Source of the DNA: Candidatus Brevefilum sp.
Lineage (GTDB): Bacteria > Chloroflexota > Anaerolineae > Anaerolineales > Anaerolineaceae
Direction of reading: 5' to 3'
DNA length: 7,702 nucleotides
Assembly: GCA_007135845.1 (NCBI GenBank)
Contig: SLIC01000158.1
Location: 1-7,702, forward strand
A program made the position numbers and the translations under genes. Numbering within the stretch: position 1 is the stretch's first letter; every line of letters starts with the position of its first letter. Below are positions 1 through 6,711 of the stretch, one piece after another. Below the pieces are notes generated by a model, which saw only the letters and a list, made by a program, of their open reading frames with translations, had not been told where the DNA came from and ran no database searches.

Positions 1-2
1 AC

Positions 3-1364
3 CTATCACGCACTTACTGGCAACGCCTTTCTCAACAAAATGGGGAAATAGCGGCATCCTCTGCAGGTGACTTGATCCTAATCAACGATGGCAATTCAAT
101 AGTGCAGTGGAGGCTTCTCCAGGAGGACCTCACTTACCGCCTGGATCAATATCCAGCAAACCTGCCAGATCCATGCTACGAGGCACCAAACAGCTGCCTA
201 AATATGCGCGGATCGTTTTCGTGGGTCTGTGCAGAATCCACCAGGCTGCCACCCATCGAGACGGTCGTCCTGACACCGGATAATACCCAGTTCCTTGTTG
301 CAAGAAATGACAACCGAACCGAGTTCCGCCGGACAGCAAATGGGCGTATTGTGTGGGAAATTGAGAGCCATTTTTCACAGGTTTCATTTTCACCCAACGA
401 TGCGTTCTTTATTGGCATTAAACCAGATGGCACGATTGAAAAACGTGACACGGCTGATGGCAGCTTGCTGCTTTCACTCCATCAACATCCCAGCCAGCTG
501 ACTGGTTTATCCTTCGCACCAGACGGCAGTTATATTGCCGCAGGCTACACAGACGGTTGGATCAGGGTTTTCAGTGCATTTAATGGTGAAATGCTCGGGG
601 TTCTGGACGGCAGTGCAGCGGCCTTGCAGTTTTCTCCCGATGGGCAATTATTGGCTGCTGGTTTACAGGATGGAACCGTGCGAGTCTATGAATTAATCGA
701 AGGACGGTATTTTGATTTTCCTGGTGGTCATATGGCAAAAATAACCGGGATAGCTTTCTCAGAAAATGGAGAAACCAACTACACTGGAAGCCACGATTGC
801 ACCCTCAGCGAGTGGGACCTTGGGAGGCGCACCAGGCGATATAACCTATCGCCTGGTGACTCCGACCCCTTCCAAATTACAGCATTAGAACGCCACTATT
901 TAACCGACAGCCTGTTTATGCTAGCCAAGGAAAATGGTATGTTCCAGGTGCAAGGTTCTGAAAGCACTGCTTTTTATGCACCTCGAGATACTGTTTTTTC
1001 TAGTATGGCACTTTCATTTGATGGGAATTATTTAGCCGTAACCGGGACCAGCACATGGTTGTTTCCCCTTCAGGTTCAAAATCCCATACGCAATGCCATA
1101 GAGTTACCTCCCAGAATAGATGCCACCGGGCATGCTTTAGCGTTCACCCCCGATCGTTCACTGCTGATAGTGGCTTACACAAATAGCCTGGAGTTTTGGT
1201 CCGTCGCTGATGGGCAATGGCTGGCAAGCTTACTCTTTTCTCCACCCGTCTCGTCCACGAACCCGCCAATTGATATTGCTGTTTCACCGGATGGCTCGAT
1301 GATCGCCATGGCTAAAGAGGATGGTTTGATCTACATCTTTAATGTTTTTGAGGAAATGCCTTGA
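3..1364 (+). CDS. WD40-like beta-propeller protein, 5' end outside window
   Basis: The reading frame is open from the left edge to TGA at 1362-1364, so the gene is truncated at its start; the TTG at 72 is not a credible start because repeat-like sequence (GEIAASS, then a D-G turn and VQWRLL) already lies in frame before it. The visible 453 residues contain propeller repeats with the usual turn before a hydrophobic strand: SFSPND (about 128-133), FAPDG (171-175), FSPDG (210-214), FSENG (252-256), SFDG (338-341), FTPDR (381-385) and VSPDG (427-431), plus an EWD at 270-272. WD40-type propellers usually serve as protein-binding scaffolds; no catalytic domain is visible. Between the first two visible repeats is a non-repeat insert with three cysteines (C58, C65, C76), which might form disulfides if the protein is exported. 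The missing N-terminus could carry a signal peptide, kinase or regulatory domain. The family call is firm, the function unknown. A promoter for the next operon begins just after its stop. Confidence 0.85.
   Translation, partial: LSRTYWQRLSQQNGEIAASSAGDLILINDGNSIVQWRLLQEDLTYRLDQYPANLPDPCYEAPNSCLNMRGSFSWVCAESTRLPPIETVVLTPDNTQFLVARNDNRTEFRRTANGRIVWEIESHFSQVSFSPNDAFFIGIKPDGTIEKRDTADGSLLLSLHQHPSQLTGLSFAPDGSYIAAGYTDGWIRVFSAFNGEMLGVLDGSAAALQFSPDGQLLAAGLQDGTVRVYELIEGRYFDFPGGHMAKITGIAFSENGETNYTGSHDCTLSEWDLGRRTRRYNLSPGDSDPFQITALERHYLTDSLFMLAKENGMFQVQGSESTAFYAPRDTVFSSMALSFDGNYLAVTGTSTWLFPLQVQNPIRNAIELPPRIDATGHALAFTPDRSLLIVAYTNSLEFWSVADGQWLASLLFSPPVSSTNPPIDIAVSPDGSMIAMAKEDGLIYIFNVFEEMP
830..858. repeat. 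Perfect 12-bp inverted repeat inside the WD40 gene
   Basis: CACCAGGCGATA (830-841) and its exact reverse complement TATCGCCTGGTG (847-858) are separated by 5 nt (TAACC). The arms code for part of the loop after the EWD-containing repeat (residues RTRRYNLSPGD). Pairing stops at both outer ends (G829/A859). No T tract follows, so it is not a classical terminator. In mRNA it would form a strong GC-rich stem with a small loop. Its function is unknown; it might be a protein binding site, an mRNA structure or coincidence. Confidence 0.85.
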
Positions 1365-1370
1365 TAAACT

Positions 1371-1398
1371 TTGCCCAGTCAGATTCATCCCCTATAAT
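1371..1398 (+). promoter_or_regulatory. Sigma70-type promoter for osmC-pncB
   Basis: TTGCCC at 1371-1376 (4 of 6 matches to the -35 consensus) and a perfect TATAAT at 1393-1398 are separated by 16 nt. They lie directly after the stop of the WD40 gene, as expected for a promoter of the downstream pair. Transcription would begin near 1405, giving a leader of about 48 nt before the ATG at 1453. This is a motif match only. Confidence 0.55.
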
Positions 1399-1440
1399 TA
1401 ACCTCAGGAACACACGTTTAACTCTTAGTTTGAAGTGCAA

Positions 1441-1446
1441 AAGGAG
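1441..1446 (+). promoter_or_regulatory. Ribosome binding site deciding the OsmC start
   Basis: AAGGAG lies 6 nt before the ATG at 1453. An in-frame ATG at 1435 lies upstream of this site, so a start there would place the Shine-Dalgarno sequence inside the gene. The start at 1453 is therefore preferred. Confidence 0.8.
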
Positions 1447-1452
1447 AGCAAT

Positions 1453-1869
1453 ATGTCGGAGCGCGTGATTGTTTACCAGGATAAGAGTTTTAGAATAGAT
1501 TTCAGGGCAGCCGACCCCAATGCAGAGGACACCAGCGAAGTTGAACCAGTCATGCACCTGCATAACCTGACACCCTATGGTATGCTGTTAGCCAGCGTAG
1601 GCGCCTGCACGACGATTGTCGTTAATACCTATGCCCGAAACCACGATATTCCCCTCAAGGGTGTCACCGTTGATTCGTCTTATGAGAGGATCTTTGCGGA
1701 TGATTGTGAGGATTGCGATATCAACAACGAATATGAAGAGGTCATCCGGGAGCAAGTCGACTTCGAAGGTGACCTGGACGACTCCCAAATTAAACGTTTA
1801 CACCAGGTCGCTAAAGCCTGTTCAGTCAGGCGATTAATGGAGTCTGGGATCCGATTCGTGTCCGATTAG
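1453..1869 (+). CDS. OsmC family protein (peroxiredoxin-like)
   Basis: This encodes 138 residues, the normal size for the OsmC/Ohr superfamily, whose best-known members are cytoplasmic dimers that reduce organic hydroperoxides with two cysteines. The two family cysteines are in place: C52 in ASVGACTTIVVNTYA, matching the family's first-cysteine helix, and C123 in KACSVRRLMESG, matching the usual CPVHRTL-type region (S replaces P). The acidic stretch and the GDLDDSQIKRL segment before C123 match the C-terminal half of the fold. There is an extra CxxC (C85, C88) in an acidic loop, FADDCEDCD, that is not part of the standard pair. The start at 1453 is set by AAGGAG at 1441-1446. The gene lies 28 nt before pncB on the same strand, probably in one transcript from the promoter at 1371-1398. 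It looks closer to general YhfA/OsmC-like proteins than to Ohr; the substrate is not known. Confidence 0.88.
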   Translation: MSERVIVYQDKSFRIDFRAADPNAEDTSEVEPVMHLHNLTPYGMLLASVGACTTIVVNTYARNHDIPLKGVTVDSSYERIFADDCEDCDINNEYEEVIREQVDFEGDLDDSQIKRLHQVAKACSVRRLMESGIRFVSD

Positions 1870-1897
1870 GGTCTGCTGGGCTTAGATAAGGAAAAAG

Positions 1898-3478
1898 ATG
1901 AAACTAAATGAAATAATACAAGCCAGCGGTGCCTTGATGACGGATCAATACCAGTTGACCATGGCACAGCTCTATTACAGGATGGGTTTGCACGAAACAA
2001 AAGCCCAATTTGATCACTTTTACCGCAGCAATCCCAATTATGGTGTGCACAAAGCTGGTTACTGCATCAACGCTGGATTAGAGTCAATCCTTGATTGGTT
2101 AGAGCAGGTTGTCTTTGGAAAAGAAGAGATTGCATACCTCCGCAGCATCAAGAGCGCAACTGGCGGGCAGCTCTTCGCCGATGACTTCCTGGGTTGGCTG
2201 AAGGACAATTTCTCTGCCAGCGCCATTAACCTGTTCGCCATGCCAGAAGGTCGCGTTGTTCACCCGAATGTCCCCATCCACGTGGTGGAAGGACCGCTGG
2301 CAATTGGCCAGATTATCGAAACCGGTTTACTCAACGCAGCCAATTTTCAAACCCTGATCGCCACCAAAGCAGCACGCATCAAGCAAAGCGGCCGCGGCCA
2401 GTTGTTGATGGAATTCGGTTTGCGTCGGGCCCAAAGTCTGGGCGCCATCGCAGGTGCACGGGCTGCCCTGATCGGTGGGGCAGATTTTTCTTCCAATGTG
2501 GGTGCATCCCGCATCTTTGGTTTTCAGCCCAAAGGCACCCATGCCCACAGCATGGTGCAGGTCTTCATGGGGTTGGGTGAGGGCGAACTCACCGCGTTCC
2601 AGGCTTACGCTGATCTTTACCCCGACGACTGCCTATTGCTGGTCGACACCATCGATACCCTACAATCAGGGGTCCCCAACGCGATTAAGGTCTTCGAAAA
2701 TTTACGCCGCAAAGGACACCAGCCGGTCGGCATCCGCCTGGATTCTGGGGATTTGGCTCATTTGAGTGTTTTGGCTTCGAAAATGTTGGATGATGCCGGT
2801 TTTCCGGATGTCTCCATTGTTCTCTCGAATGACCTGGATGAACTGGTTATCTGGCAGATCATTACCCAAATCCAGGAAGAAGCTGACCGTTATGACGTCG
2901 ACCCTGATAAACTACTCAAACGACTGGTTTATGGCGTTGGCACCCATCTGATTACCTCAACAGGTAATCCCGCCCTGGACGGCGTTTATAAACTCGTTTC
3001 AATTTGCCAGGATAACGAATGGATCCCAACCCTGAAAATTTCTGAAAACATCGATAAAACCCTCAACCCAGGCAATAAACGGGTGTGGCGGGTTTACGAT
3101 AACCGGGGAAAAGCCACCGCCGACCTGATCACTTTACATGGTGAGGATATCCGCAGCTATTCTCCACTCGAGCTGCGTCATCCAAGCATGGCAACCAGGC
3201 GCCGTTTCCTGGGGCAAGACGAAATTGATCACGTGGAGAAACTGCTTGTTCCGGTCATCCTGGATGGGAAGGTTGTTTACGATAAGCCAACCATCAAACA
3301 GATGCGAGAGGTTCGTGATGCCGACATTGACTGCCTCGATCCGGGTGTGCGCCGAATCATGAACCCCCATATCTACCATGTTTCGCTCTCAAAGAAACTA
3401 TGGGATCTGAAACAATCTCTGATCAGGAAAGCCAGGGAAGAGAACAATGTGCAAGGTTCCGCTGATGCGCCATCTTAA
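1898..3478 (+). CDS. pncB: Nicotinate phosphoribosyltransferase
   Basis: This enzyme makes nicotinate mononucleotide from nicotinate and PRPP, with ATP hydrolysis, in the Preiss-Handler branch of NAD salvage in the cytoplasm. Family signatures run in order: [17 protein letters not shown] (14-30) at the N-terminus, FDHFYR (38-43), EFGLRRAQ (172-179), an [17 protein letters not shown] segment (192-208), GTHAHS (213-218), IRLDSGDL (279-286) in the phosphoribosyl-binding barrel, SNDLDE (310-315) and YGVGTHL (345-351). H217 fits the GTxxH position of the histidine that is phosphorylated during catalysis in enterobacterial enzymes. At 526 residues it is longer than many bacterial PncB proteins (about 400-450 aa); the extra length is mainly C-terminal, after about residue 440, ending in a polar tail. 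ATG at 1898 is preceded by AAGGA at 1888-1892. It follows the OsmC gene by 28 nt, suggesting co-transcription, and is followed by hairpins at 3501-3568. The assignment is secure; nicotinamide-using relatives are less likely given these motifs. Confidence 0.95.
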   Translation: MKLNEIIQASGALMTDQYQLTMAQLYYRMGLHETKAQFDHFYRSNPNYGVHKAGYCINAGLESILDWLEQVVFGKEEIAYLRSIKSATGGQLFADDFLGWLKDNFSASAINLFAMPEGRVVHPNVPIHVVEGPLAIGQIIETGLLNAANFQTLIATKAARIKQSGRGQLLMEFGLRRAQSLGAIAGARAALIGGADFSSNVGASRIFGFQPKGTHAHSMVQVFMGLGEGELTAFQAYADLYPDDCLLLVDTIDTLQSGVPNAIKVFENLRRKGHQPVGIRLDSGDLAHLSVLASKMLDDAGFPDVSIVLSNDLDELVIWQIITQIQEEADRYDVDPDKLLKRLVYGVGTHLITSTGNPALDGVYKLVSICQDNEWIPTLKISENIDKTLNPGNKRVWRVYDNRGKATADLITLHGEDIRSYSPLELRHPSMATRRRFLGQDEIDHVEKLLVPVILDGKVVYDKPTIKQMREVRDADIDCLDPGVRRIMNPHIYHVSLSKKLWDLKQSLIRKAREENNVQGSADAPS

Positions 3479-3500
3479 TCATTATCCTGGGGTTTTCTCG

Positions 3501-3529
3501 AAATTATCGTAGAGAAATAGATAATTTTT
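3501..3529 (+). terminator. AT-rich hairpin after pncB, weak terminator candidate
   Basis: AAATTATC (3501-3508) and GATAATTT (3520-3527) form a perfect 8-bp inverted repeat with an 11-nt loop, starting 22 nt after the pncB stop. The downstream arm runs into a short T stretch (3525-3529). The stem is AT-rich, so termination strength is doubtful. Confidence 0.3.
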
Positions 3530-3541
3530 AAATTTCTAACA

Positions 3542-3568
3542 AGCGGTGAACCCCTGCCACCGCTCTTT
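3542..3568. terminator. Hairpin between convergent pncB and glsB-like genes
   Basis: AGCGGTG (3542-3548) pairs exactly with CACCGCT (3558-3564) around a 9-nt loop, followed on the plus strand by CTTTAT. It lies between two convergent genes (stops at 3478 and 3605), the usual place for a shared terminator. The T tract is short on the plus strand and absent on the minus strand, so it would mainly serve pncB. Confidence 0.5.
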
Positions 3569-3604
3569 ATGAAAGAAAAGTCAGTAACGTATCGGTAGTA
3601 AGAT

Positions 3605-3880
3605 TTAAAATCTTCTGCCGCTGATCAAGTTCAGCACTGCTACGAAGAGCGCTCCGCCAATAATTGACCAGAGCACCGGGAAATCCTGACCCTGAATATT
3701 TACCTGGAACAACAACGGCAAATTCAATAAGCCAGCAATCCACCACCCTATCAACGCGCCGATGAACCCCAAAACGATCGAGACAAGACAACCGCCTCGG
3801 GAATAACCAACCAGGGCTTGCGCGATCGCACCACATACCGCCGCAATCAATAATAATACGAGAATACCTCCAAGTGTCAT
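3605..3880 (-). CDS. GlsB/YeaQ/YmgE family small membrane protein
   Basis: This encodes a 91-residue, glycine-rich hydrophobic protein with three predicted membrane segments, about 3-24, 30-53 and 68-87. The order is typical of the GlsB/YeaQ/YmgE (transglycosylase-associated) family: an AxxxGAIAQALVG helix, a short polar turn with RGG (28-30), the core helix VLGFIGALIGWWIAGLL (36-52), a short loop and a final GGALFVAVLNLI helix (75-86). Relatives are linked to general stress responses in enterobacteria and Gram-positives; the molecular role is unknown. ATG (complement 3878-3880) has a good ribosome binding site, AAGGAG at complement 3890-3895. The TAA stop lies in a 15-bp palindrome-like sequence (3600-3614). 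Upstream on the same strand, 276 nt away, is the Grx-CcdA gene, so this gene probably has its own promoter, though I could not pick a convincing one. Confidence 0.85.
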   Translation of the reverse strand: MTLGGILVLLLIAAVCGAIAQALVGYSRGGCLVSIVLGFIGALIGWWIAGLLNLPLLFQVNIQGQDFPVLWSIIGGALFVAVLNLISGRRF

Positions 3881-4156
3881 GTCGTCTTTCTCCTTTTAAA
3901 TAGGCTTTTATTTTAATATTACCCAATAACACCAAATTTCCCGATCAAGCCGATTGTAGGCCGGGAACCAGTCATATTTCCCCCTTTCTAACCCTGCCAA
4001 CAACCGTTAAACATTAACATCATGGCAAAGCAGTAAGTGAGTTCGATAATTTGAGCCCTCCAGGGATACACCTGCTCATCATTAAATACCAAGGATAAAG
4101 CGTAATGGTCCAAAACCATCCATGTTCGTTCCGCAACCGCCCTTGCTTGATAAAGA
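3881..4156. other. Intergenic region between Grx-CcdA and GlsB-like genes
   Basis: This stretch separates two minus-strand genes. The part near the GlsB-like gene (about 3896-3925) is AT-rich and may hold its promoter, but no -35/-10 pair with proper spacing stands out. Two minus-strand frames stay open past the stop of the Grx-CcdA gene, one as far as TAG at 3988-3990, but neither resembles a family I know. I see no strong hairpin terminator here. Confidence 0.5.
3919..3975 (-). CDS. Possible 18-codon leader ORF before the GlsB-like gene
   Basis: On the minus strand an ATG (complement 3973-3975) is preceded by AAAGGGGGAAAT, a plausible ribosome binding site, and opens an 18-codon frame (MTGSRPTIGLIGKFGVIG) ending in TAA at complement 3919-3921, 38 nt before the GlsB-like start codon. 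It has no run of one amino acid typical of attenuation leaders. An ORF this short can occur by chance; the ribosome binding site is the only support. Confidence 0.15.
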   Translation of the reverse strand: MTGSRPTIGLIGKFGVIG

Positions 4157-5527
4157 CTATTTTCGAAAACCCACCCTGCTGTTGAACATTGGTAAGACCA
4201 CCCGATGCACCAACAGCACCAGCCCTGTGATGCCAAATGCGAAACCAAACACCCACAAAGAACGTCCGATGTTATTCATCAGTGTTGGGTCAATCAGCAT
4301 CACCAGCGCTAATGTAAGCATCAACATGCCACCCAGTAGTTTAAGAATCCGTCCGTACTTTTCTTCCATTTTTGATTTGCGCAACGTAAATACCGCCGCC
4401 AGAAAGATCCCCATCTCATCCAATTGGTAAACCAGCATATAAACGAGCAAAAGTCCCAAAAAAGCTACCCCACGTACTTCCTGGACGGCCAGCAGGTTGG
4501 TCCAGATCATCGGGAACCCTGCTGTGCACGAGAACTCCACCAGCGAGACGCCAGCAGCCATTACGACAGTGGCACTCACCAATCCCCACAGGTTCTCTTC
4601 TGCGTTCATGATGCGTCGGATTCCTTGATAAATGCCAGGTTTCTGCTTATCACTGATGGTGAATGAAAGCCCGTCTTTGTACCAAAAGTAATCCTTGATG
4701 TTCACAAGAGCAAAAACCAATGCGATTAGTGCCACAATCAATTGGATCCAGCCAACATAACCAATGAACGTAAACACTGTAAACAACCCGCCGATGAACA
4801 AGGCATAAATGAAGGCAGTCACAAAAATGAACACAAACCCAATGATGAGCACTTTTTTCCGAGAGCGTGTATTAAGGGTGATCGCCAGCAGCATCGAAAG
4901 CACCCAGATCGAACAGGGGTTGAAACCATCGACAAAAGAAATCAACAATGTACTCAACAGCAGGGATTGGTCGGCCAGGTTGACCGTCCCGAATAACGGC
5001 ACTACAATCGAAAAATCACCCACATTTGCGTCAATCTCTTCATCGCTTATTGCGATATCATTTGCAAGATTGGTTTCACCTGGTAAGCCATCAACATAAA
5101 ACAGCGAAGAGGGTAAAACCTGCGCTCCAATATCGACACAGGCACCATTGAGACACTGTCGAACGACATCCTCGATTTCAATCTGGATGGTATCTGAAAA
5201 ACCTACCCAATATTTGTCGCCAATGAAGATTGTGGGCACATACATCGGTTCAAACCCATGCACCGCTGCCATGGCACTGAAATATTCACGGTTTTGCAAA
5301 TTGTGATAGACCTCAAAATCATGCAGCACAATACGCGCATCTTCTTCAGCTAAACCATGAAAAAACGCAAGCGCCCGGGCACAGTAGGGACAGCCCTCAC
5401 CTTCAAAAACATAAATATTGAGGCCATCACCTGTTGCAGATACCGGTGGAGCGGCAGTTGACCCGATCAACACGACGGTTAAAACCATCAATAGGGCAAT
5501 TCGAAAAATGATTGTTCTGGTAATCAA
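4157..5527 (-). CDS. Exported glutaredoxin domain fused to CcdA/DsbD-type membrane domain
   Basis: The 456-residue protein begins with a signal peptide (basic start, hydrophobic 7-22, likely cleavage after VSA, residue 31). A glutaredoxin-like domain follows (about 36-125) with redox motif C46-P-Y-C49 and the cis-proline loop VPTIFIGD (97-104), then a second cysteine pair C125-x4-C130. After a linker (131-187) comes a CcdA/DsbD-beta membrane domain with about seven or eight helices, containing DGFNPC (200-205) and FSCTAGFP (332-339). C205 and C334 are the two intramembrane cysteines expected to take electrons from cytoplasmic thioredoxin and pass them outward. The inferred role is carrying reducing power to the exported domain and onward to extracytoplasmic disulfides or cytochrome c maturation. 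DsbD places its thioredoxin domain after the membrane part; here the redox domain is N-terminal. The TTG start is chosen because AGGAGA lies 7 nt upstream, an in-frame stop precedes it, and no ATG codes before M14. It has its own promoter candidate and faces a divergent gene. Confidence 0.88.
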   Translation of the reverse strand: MITRTIIFRIALLMVLTVVLIGSTAAPPVSATGDGLNIYVFEGEGCPYCARALAFFHGLAEEDARIVLHDFEVYHNLQNREYFSAMAAVHGFEPMYVPTIFIGDKYWVGFSDTIQIEIEDVVRQCLNGACVDIGAQVLPSSLFYVDGLPGETNLANDIAISDEEIDANVGDFSIVVPLFGTVNLADQSLLLSTLLISFVDGFNPCSIWVLSMLLAITLNTRSRKKVLIIGFVFIFVTAFIYALFIGGLFTVFTFIGYVGWIQLIVALIALVFALVNIKDYFWYKDGLSFTISDKQKPGIYQGIRRIMNAEENLWGLVSATVVMAAGVSLVEFSCTAGFPMIWTNLLAVQEVRGVAFLGLLLVYMLVYQLDEMGIFLAAVFTLRKSKMEEKYGRILKLLGGMLMLTLALVMLIDPTLMNNIGRSLWVFGFAFGITGLVLLVHRVVLPMFNSRVGFRK

Positions 5528-5534
5528 TGGGAAA

Positions 5535-5540
5535 TCTCCT
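5535..5540 (-). promoter_or_regulatory. Ribosome binding site supporting a TTG start
   Basis: The minus strand reads AGGAGA here, 7 nt before TTG (complement 5525-5527). An in-frame TGA lies at complement 5540-5542, so the gene cannot start further upstream, and starting at M14 would remove the positively charged part of the signal peptide. Confidence 0.75.
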
Positions 5541-5549
5541 CAGGATTTG

Positions 5550-5579
5550 ATTATATCCTAAATATCCCCATTTGGTTAA
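5550..5579 (-). promoter_or_regulatory. Promoter for the Grx-CcdA gene
   Basis: On the minus strand TTAACC (complement 5574-5579, 4 of 6 matches to -35) and a perfect TATAAT (complement 5550-5555) are 18 nt apart. Transcription would start near 5543, leaving a short leader that just includes the ribosome binding site. Confidence 0.5.
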
Positions 5580-5581
5580 AA

Positions 5582-5610
5582 TTTAAAGATGAGAACTTGA
5601 CTGACATAAT
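5582..5610 (+). promoter_or_regulatory. Extended -10 promoter for the hydroxyacid dehydrogenase gene
   Basis: TTTAAA (5582-5587) and CATAAT (5605-5610) are 17 nt apart, and TGA directly before the -10 box forms an extended -10 element. The -35 box lies next to the -35 box of the divergent promoter, so the two promoters stand back to back. A TTGACT at 5597-5602 also occurs, but the only good -10 box after it (TACAAT, 5616-5621) is 13 nt away, too close. Confidence 0.4.
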
Positions 5611-5657
5611 AAGGTTACAATTAAGAGAAATCGTTCTTTATCACAGGAGGAATTTGT

Positions 5658-6629
5658 ATGCCCTTATCCGTATTCGTGACCCGGCACCTCACCCCCGAGG
5701 CTGAGAACAAACTGAATAAATTCTGCCAAGCTGAATACTGGCAGGAAGAAACACCCCCGCCTTACGAAATCCTGCTTGAAAAAACTCGCCAGGTTGACGG
5801 ACTGGTATGCTTATTGACCGATCGAATCGATGCTGAATTAATCAATAAAGCAGACCGCCTCAAGGTCATCAGCCAGGTTGCCGTTGGCGTGGACAACATT
5901 GACCTGGCAGCCGCCGCCGTACGAAACATCCCGGTTGGGCACACACCAGACCTGTTGACCGACGCCACCGCCGATCTGACCTTCGCCCTGATCCTGGCAG
6001 CCGCGCGCCGTTTGGGCGAAGCAATTGATTATGCCCGCTCAGGAAGCTGGCAAACCTGGGGGCTGACAACACTCCTGGGTGAATCCGTTTTTGGCGCGAC
6101 ACTGGGGATTATCGGCATGGGACGCATTGGACAGGCTGTTGCCAAACGAGCACGGGGTTTTGAAATGCCAATATTGTATCTGAGCCGAAATCCTGTCCCC
6201 GAAGTTGAAAGCCAACATGGTGCTACCCGGGTGTCATTAGATCAGCTCTTAGAAAGCGCGGACATTATCAGCCTGCATGTCCCACTTAACGAATCGACCA
6301 CTGGAATGATCGGCGTGCAGCAATTTGCGCTGATGAAACCGCATGCAATCCTGGTTAATGCTGCGCGCGGTGCGGTTGTTGATACTGAGGCACTGGTTGA
6401 GGCCTTAAAATCCGGCCAGATCGGTTATGCTGCCCTGGATGTGACCGATCCGGAGCCCCTACCGCATACCCACGAACTCTATCAGCTTCCCAATGCCACC
6501 ATCATCCCCCACATCGGCAGTGCCACGCGTTCCACACGTAACGCGATGGCGCTGCTGGCGGTTGATAACCTCATCGCTGGCTTGCGAGGTGAACCCTTGC
6601 CCAAAGCCATCCATCAGCGACACGAATAG
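5658..6629 (+). CDS. gyaR: Glyoxylate/hydroxypyruvate reductase (D-glycerate dehydrogenase)
   Basis: This 323-residue cytoplasmic enzyme of the D-isomer-specific 2-hydroxyacid dehydrogenase family reduces glyoxylate to glycolate or hydroxypyruvate to D-glycerate with NAD(P)H. The N-terminal substrate domain carries VAVGVDNID (74-82) and TPDLLTDATADLTFALIL (96-113), closest in my judgement to the GyaR type. The nucleotide-binding domain begins at LGIIGMGRIG (149-158; glycines 153, 155, 158). The catalytic set is complete: R237 in NAARGAVVD, E266 in DPEP, H285 in PHIGSAT. After the second strand the sequence reads LYLSRNP (174-179), with Ser-Arg where NAD-specific enzymes have an acidic residue, so NADP(H) use is likely. 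Length is normal. ATG at 5658 follows a strong AGGAGG (5645-5650). Transcription diverges from the Grx-CcdA gene, and no gene follows closely, so it is probably monocistronic. D-lactate or phosphoglycerate dehydrogenase is less likely; no ACT domain is present. Confidence 0.92.
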   Translation: MPLSVFVTRHLTPEAENKLNKFCQAEYWQEETPPPYEILLEKTRQVDGLVCLLTDRIDAELINKADRLKVISQVAVGVDNIDLAAAAVRNIPVGHTPDLLTDATADLTFALILAAARRLGEAIDYARSGSWQTWGLTTLLGESVFGATLGIIGMGRIGQAVAKRARGFEMPILYLSRNPVPEVESQHGATRVSLDQLLESADIISLHVPLNESTTGMIGVQQFALMKPHAILVNAARGAVVDTEALVEALKSGQIGYAALDVTDPEPLPHTHELYQLPNATIIPHIGSATRSTRNAMALLAVDNLIAGLRGEPLPKAIHQRHE

Positions 6630-6711
6630 TTCTTTACCCACAACGGGCAGACCTCCGAGTCACCCCTTTCAGTGATCGTCTTTATCAACCTAACAAACTC
6701 ATCTCGCTCCA

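Noticed and set aside
72..74. TTG as the start of the WD40 gene
   Set aside because: The same frame is open to the window edge and already reads as repeat sequence upstream, so the true start lies outside the window.
2388..2399. GC-rich palindrome (GGCCGCGGCC, overlapping a NotI-type site) in pncB
   Set aside because: It falls in well-conserved coding sequence rich in Gly, Arg and Ala codons and has no separate arms; a chance result of codon choice.
3567..3935. 122-codon minus-strand frame covering the GlsB-like gene
   Set aside because: It overlaps the GlsB-like gene in another frame on the same strand. The 91-residue frame has the family motifs and a good ribosome binding site; this one has neither.
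4122..4430. 102-codon plus-strand frame over the end of the Grx-CcdA gene
   Set aside because: It is antisense to the membrane domain with conserved cysteines and has no recognisable domain or ribosome binding site.
5597..5621. TTGACT with TACAAT as the promoter for the dehydrogenase gene
   Set aside because: The boxes are only 13 nt apart, too close for a sigma70-type promoter; the extended -10 pair at 5582-5610 fits better.
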